Positions 58,111 through 64,000 of a DNA stretch of 64,000 nt are shown here, piece by piece (the first letter of the stretch is position 1; every line of letters starts with the position of its first letter). Location: the NCBI GenBank assembly GCA_963678675.1, contig OY783199.1, positions 9,694,356-9,758,355 on the forward strand, read 5' to 3'. The position numbers and the translations under genes are program-made. The notes below the pieces were generated by a model. The model did no database searches and was not told the DNA's origin. It worked only from the letters and a program-made list of their open reading frames with translations. The DNA is from Xiphydria camelus. Lineage: Eukaryota > Arthropoda > Insecta > Hymenoptera > Xiphydriidae.

Positions 58111-59289
58111 ATTCTTGAATATTTTGGAACATTCTAGAATATTTTGGAACATTCTAGAACATCTTGGAACAGCATTTTATGACACTGTAAACCGTTTGAA
58201 ACATCGTTATTATATCACACGTAGACGCAAACTGAACCGACGACGCTATTGAAACATCACAATGTATTGTGAATTCAAAAGAGACATTTTAGGTTTTTCC
58301 CATACGTATTTTAAAACCAAATATGGGTATTTTTTTTCAAACGCTGTTGTGAAATACAAACACGATGTTAGGAATTCAAAGTGAACGTTGCCTATTTAAA
58401 GAGACAGTGATTAAATAAAAGTACGAGTTTTTTGTTTCCTAATATGTGTTTGGAAATCAAAACGAAATTTGTGATTTTAAATGTTTTGTAGTGAATTCAA
58501 AGTTTACTTATTAAAATTAAGAATGTATTTTTGAATTCTCTACACATCCGTATAGCGTCATATTGTGAAATCAAAAACACTTCTAACAGTGTATATGAAC
58601 CTCATCCATTTTATTTCAATTCATAGTAAAAGTAACCGTATGGAGTTTAAAGTAACAATTTCTTGGGGCAAGTTGTAATACGTTATAACTTACTCTCACG
58701 TTACCAAACGAAAAATGAAATATTGAATATCTTATGGTACCATCTAAGTTTTATTATAAGTATATTATTGTATACTAGAATGAAGATGTACTAAACCTTT
58801 GATGTACTTATGTATAATATAATATTTTAGAACGTCTAATTAAAAACTAAATAGAAGAAATGTCATTGTAATAGTATTACAAATTGTTAAGCCTTAATAT
58901 TTATAAGACCTTTTTTATACTTATCCTCAATAATCATAATTCATTTTTGTTACTATTTGCCCCATATCTGTTACAACTAGCCTCAATGAGAAGAGCAACA
59001 AGTAACATCCTATTTGGTTCAGTAAAAGTTCTAATTTATCGATTGAATATATATACTACTTTAATATTGGGAATAAGAGCTGAATAAATTAGCCAAATTC
59101 TCATGATACAGTATTTTCCACTTTTTTCGTTAGACCAAAGTTACAGACAATAATATTAAAAGTTTTATAATTATACAGGTAGCACAACTAGGAAAGTTCA
59201 GCCGTTAGACATCAAAAATATGTCTTGCGCTCTCCTGTTTCTGATTTTGCAAATTCACAACTGAAAAACATAATGTAGATATGTTAAAA
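58111..59289. other. Unassigned; short TTGGAACATTCTAGAATATT repeat at its start
   Basis: At 58118-58170 a 20 bp word, TTTTGGAACATTCTAGAATA, is repeated about two and a half times. The rest is AT-rich, with repeated (T)GTGAAATCAAA/GTGAATTCAAAG words at 58270-58600. No gene. Confidence 0.4.
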
Positions 59290-60500
59290 ATATTCTACAA
59301 GAATACTAGCGGTATCCTTCTTTTTGACACATTTAGGTAATACAAATGGTAATGTTAAGCATGTAGGGGCCAAGAAGGTATCAAGTACTGTTCATATTCT
59401 GATATTTAGAAGTCTGAGAGCGCAACAATAATTCTATATGATACCTGGGACTGACCATGTTATAATGGCTCAAGATAAAACGGGCAATAGTTATTTTCGT
59501 TATTCAGTTGTTTCGCGCCGTTCTAACGAGTGTGATTGCCGTACTCGCTTCGCTCGTGCGGCAAACTTCACACTCGTTAGAACGGCGCGAAACAACCGAA
59601 TAACGAATTCTATTTTTTGTCACTCAGTGTCAAATACTCGGTTTCATGGGCGTCCTCGACGCATGTGAAATCATCTTTCACACACCAATTCGTGAAAAGT
59701 TGCGCAGTGCGTGAAATAACCTGCACAGTGCGTGAAATCGTCAATCTCGTATTTGACACTTAGTGACAAAAAATAGAATTCGTTATTCGGTTGTTTCGCG
59801 CCGTTCTAACGAGTGTGATTGCCGTACTCGCTTCGCTCGTGCGGCAAACTTCACACTCGTTAAAAACAGCGCTTCACGCCCTAATAACGAAAATAACTAT
59901 TTTGTCACTAAGTGTCAAATACGAGGTTGACGATTTCACGCACTGCGCAGGTTATTTCACGCACTGCGCAACTTTTCACGAATTGGTGTGTGAAAGATGA
60001 TTTCACATGTGTCGAGGACGCACATGAAACCGAGTATTTGACACTGAGTGACAAAAAATATGATTATTCAGAGTGCACTACAAGTACACTAGCACTATCC
60101 TTCTTTCTGACTAACTCAGGTAGCGCTAATGGTATTGTCAAGTAAATAGGTATCAAAAATGCGTCTAGTACTATCGCTTTTCTGATTCCTGCAAGTATAA
60201 GGGCACAGTAATTTCTCTACATAATACCTATAACTGATCATATCAAAACTAACCAACCCAGAACAGACTAAAACGGGAATACCTTAAGTACGCTAGAAGT
60301 ACACTAGCAGTATCCTTCTTTCTGACCAACTCAGGTAACGCAAATGGTATTGTCAAATAAGCAGGTATCAGAAATGCATCTAGCACTATCCATTTTCTGA
60401 TTTTTACAAGTATAAGTGCACAATAGTTTCTCTACCATAGTACCTATAACTGATCATATAAAAACTAACCAACACAAAATAGACTACAACGTGAATGCTT
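59290..60500. repeat. Tandem repeat, ~215 bp unit, three copies, first one interrupted
   Basis: Units near 59297, 60083 and 60300 share CTAGCNNTATCCTTCTTTNTGA, ATGGTATTGTCAA and ATAACTGATCATAT. The first is interrupted after about 59480 by the palindromic element 59480-60062 and resumes at its right edge. Confidence 0.75.
59480..60062. repeat. Compound hairpin element
   Basis: Two copies of a tight hairpin (about 59500-59600 and 59779-59900) read AACGAGTGTGATTGCCGTAC, a CTCGCTTCGCTCG loop stem, and the complementary GTGCGGCAAACTTCACACTC. Between and after them, long arms (59617-59772 and 59903-60060) are inverted copies with GTCACTNAGTGTCAAATAC, TTTCACGCACTG and TTCACGAATTGGTGTGTGAAA. So it is a palindrome made of palindromes. 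Confidence 0.85.
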
Positions 60501-60566
60501 AACACGTTCGTCGCCCAATGCGATTCGGTTGAGTTTCTCGCGGGACCCAAATCTGACTATCGCACT

Positions 60567-62535
60567 ATTAGTCGGAGAGCCAGAGCCAAAAAAGGTCTCT
60601 GAATTTAATAAGCCCAGTTTTTTTATAGTTTATTACAGTGGTTGTGTAGACAAACATACTGCGGTCAGTCAAGCGAAAGCTGGGGCATATGTCTCAGGGA
60701 CGCTATCAAAGTTGTCGTTCCTGCCGGGGTAATAATTTGAATTTAATAAGGTTGAAAATCGGTATACAACTTGTATATTGCATATAAATAAAGGTTACGA
60801 AGTCAGTCAGCTGAATGTGGGGGCAGGGCTGGTCAGTCAGCAAAAAAAGAAATGTAAATTTCGCGCGCGCTCGGCGTTGCAGGCGATTTCAAATCAGAGT
60901 ATAGGAAAGAGCGCAGGTATACTCGTAGGGGGGGTAAGAGACAATAGCTCGGGGTCTGTTCCGTCGCACCGAGCGTACATAGGTCGTAAATATCACGGAC
61001 CAATTCGTTAACAGCCATCTCCCGCAGTGCCCGCTTTGACCGGTACCGTCATAAAAGTGATCCGAGCCGGCTAAAGGAGAGGAGTGTCCGATGCCGCCGA
61101 TGAACAATTGGGGAATTTTGATACTTAGTTTTTCCATTTCGCCAGCGTCATCGACATCCCCCCTCTGGCCGATCAGGGCGCGTCGCGTCACGTTAGCCCA
61201 CGCTATCCCCTCCATTGGGCTACGATACGAATATATAAATTATTATTTAACGAACTAGATTCAATAGGCTATTAATTAATTATAATATAATAATATTGAA
61301 AATGTATTATATATGTACAGAATAGACATTACAAATAATATTTTAATAACTCATTCATTATCAAATTCTGCCTCCGAATCATCAAATTCGTTGATTTCGC
61401 TTAAACGTCAACAACGCAACTTCTTACTTCAATAGGTGTTCAAGTCATATCGATAATAAGTACGAAATAAACTATTTTGAGCATGCACAAAATGTTTATA
61501 TTGAATTGTATCTTACCTTAACTCTTGTCTATACTTTTTACTTAAAGCCGTAAACTTTCTGTAGCAAACTACATGGTAGCACTCAATTTGTCCTGGATTC
61601 GACGGCAAAGATATATTGTCATACGTTAAATTATATTTTGCACGAATTCGTAAAATTGCTTTACAATTTGTTAAAGTCTTCTCTGTAAATTATATTAATA
61701 GCTGATACTTCTTGAGGCAGAATACACAAATTTTGTTCATTTTGAAACGAAACACATGCGTCACTCACTATGGTTTAACCATTGTTCAATACAACACGAA
61801 TTGAGACACGACACTTGATTGTTGATAGTACATTGAAGGACACGCTTTTAGCCCCGATTTATATATTCGCATCGTAGCCCAATGGAAGGGATAGCGTGGG
61901 CTAACGTGACGCGACGCGACGCACCCTGATCGGCCAGGGGAAGGATGTCGATGACGCTGGCGAAATGGAAAAACTAAGTATCAAAATTCCCCAATTGTTC
62001 ATCGGCGGCATCGGACACTCCTCTCCTTTAGCCGGCTCGGATCACTTTTATGACGGTACCGGTCAAAGCGGGTACTGCGGGAGATGGCTGTTAACGAATT
62101 GGTCCATGATATTTACGACCTATGTACGCTCGGTGCGACGGAACAGACCCCGAGCTGTTGTCTCTTACCCCCCCTACGAGTATACCTGCGCTCTTTTCTA
62201 TACTCTGATTTGAAATCGCCTGCAACGCCAAGCGCGCGCGAAATTAACATTTCTTTTTTTTGCTGACTGACCAGCTCCGCCCCCACATTCAGCTGACTGA
62301 CTTCGTAACCTTTATTTATATGCAATATACAAGTTGTATACCGATTTTCAACCTTATTAAATTCAAATTATTACCCCGGCAGGAACGACAACTTTGATAG
62401 CGTCCCTGAGATATATGCCCCAGCTTTCGCTTGACTGACCGCAGTATGTTTGTCTACACAACCACTGTAATAAACTATAAAAAAACTGGGCTTATTAAAT
62501 TCAGAGACCTTTTTTGGCTCTGGCTCTTGGACTAT
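60567..62535 (-). mobile_element. TIR element, new family, with CxxC/CYRKF exon (copy 2)
   Basis: Arms 60567-61250 and 61852-62535 are inverted and match almost throughout (about 680 bp, a few percent different): TAGTCGGAGAGCCAGAGCC, GGTCAGTCAAGCGAAAGC, CCTGCCGGGGTAATAATTTG, GGTACCGTCATAAAAGTGAT, TTGGGCTACGAT. The right tip, inverted, is ATATAGTCCAAGAGCCAGAG, matching that of the 19.5-21.3 kb element. Repeated GTCAGTCAGC words in the arms match too. A 600 bp spacer holds one exon (61517-61740, minus strand). Confidence 0.88.
61517..61740 (-). pseudogene. First exon of the unrecognised transposon protein (copy 2)
   Basis: From ATG at 61740: MNKICVFCLKKYQLLI, a stop (TAA), then FTEKTLTNCKAILRIRAKYN, NISLPSNPGQIECYHVV, CYRKFTALSKKYRQELR, ending at a GTAAGA donor (61511-61516). 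It aligns with the exon at 20209-20469 along its length: CVFCLKK, K/NCxxxLxIR, the LPS block, YHVxCYRKFTALSKK and the donor. CVFC plus H-x3-C suggest zinc binding. The single stop is the only break. The next exon is missing. Confidence 0.72.
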
Positions 62536-62587
62536 ATGGGCGGAAAAGCCGAAAAGTTAACGGATTAACCTGAATTCAGGTGCCCGG

Positions 62588-62803
62588 GGGTTTTTAGGGT
62601 CGCTGATTACGAATCCGAGGCCAGAATTGCGAAACTTATAGATGGCGCCACAATACGACGCATGCGCGGATCAAATCTCGACGTAAAATTGAGTAATTGC
62701 CCTGAATTCGGGTACTCGGGCCCCATTGCGCCGTATTGCGGCGCCATCTAGGAATTTGGCAATTCTGGCCTCGGATTCGTAATCAGCGACCCCAAAAACC
62801 TCC
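62588..62803. repeat. Hairpin built from the GGTCGCTGATTACGAATCCG repeat
   Basis: TTTTTAGGGTCGCTGATTACG, AATCCGAGGCCAGAATTGC and ATGGCGCCACAATACG on the left pair with CGTATTGCGGCGCCAT, GGCCTCGGATTCGTAATCAG and CGACCCCAAAAACC on the right. The same motif family forms the arrays at 19.0-19.4 and 40.3-40.8 kb. Confidence 0.82.
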
Positions 62804-62804
62804 G

Positions 62805-63469
62805 CACTACAAACCGGCCTCTCGATAAAACGTCTTAAAATAATACGGAAAAATGTCTTATTGAGACCAAACGTCGTAAAATAAGACGGATAAATGTATT
62901 GTTCACAAATTCAAAACACGAATAGTGTCGTATTCGAAGACGTTTTTCTGTCTTTTCTCAAGAAGACATTTATTTTCCATCTATAATCATAAGGCACATG
63001 GTACTGTCTTAAGATAAAGAACCTCAGTCGTCTTAATGTAAGACACTTCTTCAGGTGTAAGACATTTAAACGAATAAGTTTTACTTACACACTTACACAA
63101 ATAATACACTTCGAACGTCTTGTTACCTGTGACGTCAAGCATCATTATTCACATGTAATCTTAGATATAGCTAGATTATAATCATATCGTATTATCATTT
63201 TTAAATTCGATGACTCGTTAATGAAAAATAAGGAATATAAGTAAATAGAGTAATTTATATCAATAAATATAGTACCTCTACTGGCATTCAATAGTTTATT
63301 AATGTTCACAATACATGTATTAAAAATACAAGAAATAATTATTATCCACAAAATTCTGAACGCTCGTGGTTGATTAACGGAATGAACTTTGCGTTAGCGA
63401 TTTTGAACAATGATAAAGGATGCGGAAATAACATGCTCACAGTATCGATAACTCGTTTTTGAACCTCTA
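62805..63469. mobile_element. CACTA-like left end (copy 2, uninterrupted)
   Basis: CACTACAAACCGGCCTCTCG with TAAGACGG/GTCTTATT subterminal words, about 90% like 46206-47651 once the TTAA insert is removed. It keeps the single TTAA at 63009-63012. Similarity stops at about 63469. Right end not in the window or not recognised. Confidence 0.62.
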
Positions 63470-64000
63470 GGGTCAAGGGGGCTAAAAATGAGACGGATTT
63501 TCAAACTTCCAATTTTCTAAAGTGGCTAATTATATTTACAAACAGAATATCAAGCATATGTATTCATATTCACATTATGTGATTGATTTTTAAATAATTT
63601 TGACAGAATATTACAATTCAGAAGTGATATATAGTAAAAATTGTGTCTCATTTTTACCCTCAGGTTTGGGGAAATATGAGACACCTGTGGGTAAATTAGA
63701 GACAAGCTTTCCTTGTTGAACTATCTAATAAATTTCGGATGGAATGGTAATTTTAAGACATTAAGGGTAAAAAGAAAGACAACAAAGTTATAAGAAACTA
63801 AAAAATTCTTCTGTACTTTGATCACAGTTAACATTGTGGCATTTTACAAATGAATTGTACTGCATTTGTACAGTTTCAAAACTACTTGTGCATCTAAGGA
63901 CTAGCAACAGACTAGCAAGTAGGTACCTAACAAAAACATTGTTCCTAAAATTATTTTAAGTAGGTACCGGGGCCACGGATTCTGTCGCTGGTGACTTTTT
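63470..64000. other. Unassigned; AAAATGAGAC words
   Basis: CTAAAAATGAGAC near 63482 and GTGTCTCATTTTTACCCTC near 63643 form a loose inverted pair, possibly the interior of the CACTA-like element or another insertion. No coding recognised before the window ends. Confidence 0.3.

Noticed and set aside
60778..62325. Matching frames starting MEKLSIKIPQLF and MHINKGYEVSQL on both sides
   Set aside because: They lie in the inverted arms of one element. Conservation follows from arm identity, and no protein family is recognised.
10801..62535. The large palindromes as assembly artefacts
   Set aside because: Arms differ by substitutions and indels, and several are interrupted on one side only or flanked by target duplications. 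Long reads could still revise the 60.6-62.5 kb case, where arms are most alike.

Overview
This window looks like a repeat-dense, probably heterochromatic stretch of an insect genome. The evidence is APE-type non-LTR retrotransposons of Jockey and R1 type, a DD34D mariner, Harbinger-, Transib-, Kolobok-, THAP/P-, CACTA- and Helitron-related sequence, coding sequence broken by GT/AG-type splice sites, and AT-rich DNA full of palindromes. I cannot fix the insect order from sequence alone. I recognise no host gene, no functional RNA gene and no bacterial or viral operon. Almost every protein-like reading frame belongs to a transposable element, and all are broken to some degree.

Layout. 0.4-3.4 kb: minus-strand Jockey-like element with gag and endonuclease but no reverse transcriptase. 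4.6-17.4 kb: small palindromic elements, a mariner deletion derivative, a 0.66 kb GA/GGGAGA microsatellite, a 1.2 kb foldback, a THAP-domain exon, and a 728 bp element flanked by TTAA. 18.9-21.9 kb: a non-autonomous Transib-like element with RSS-heptamer-like ends and a perfect CGCCG target duplication, carrying a second TIR element with a zinc-finger-like exon. 23.9-25.7 and 29.2-30.4 kb: Harbinger-type elements, one containing another. 27.5-28.7 kb: Helitron-like 3' end with a 129 bp minisatellite. 30.4-40.2 kb: R1-like retrotransposon split by a palindromic element, itself split by a Kolobok/Mutator-like transposon whose transposase has a single frameshift. 40.4-43.7 kb: an uncharacterised TIR element with a conserved gene. 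44.3-45.1 kb: foldback.

46.2-54.3 kb is a nest between CACTA-like ends. It holds a 835 bp TTAA element (its empty site is visible in a second copy at 63.0 kb), two foldbacks, a tRNA-derived SINE head, and a 5 kb Transib element with about 645 bp inverted repeats and a RAG1-like transposase spoiled by one stop codon. 56.7-58.1 kb: a TA-flanked palindromic element and a Helitron helicase remnant. 59.3-60.5 kb: a tandem repeat invaded by a hairpin element. 60.6-62.5 kb: a 2 kb element with about 680 bp arms and the same zinc-finger-like exon as at 20.2 kb. 62.8-63.5 kb: the second CACTA-like left end.

The genes do not form a pathway. They are transposition enzymes of separate families layered by successive insertion, and the layers can be ordered from target duplications and interrupted arms. 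The most novel items are the TIR family sharing a CxxC...CYRKF exon (two copies), the long-TIR Transib, the foldback family with core GTCAATTCGGGAGATCG (four copies), and the uncharacterised gene at 40.9-43.0 kb. All calls come from reading the sequence; no database search was run.
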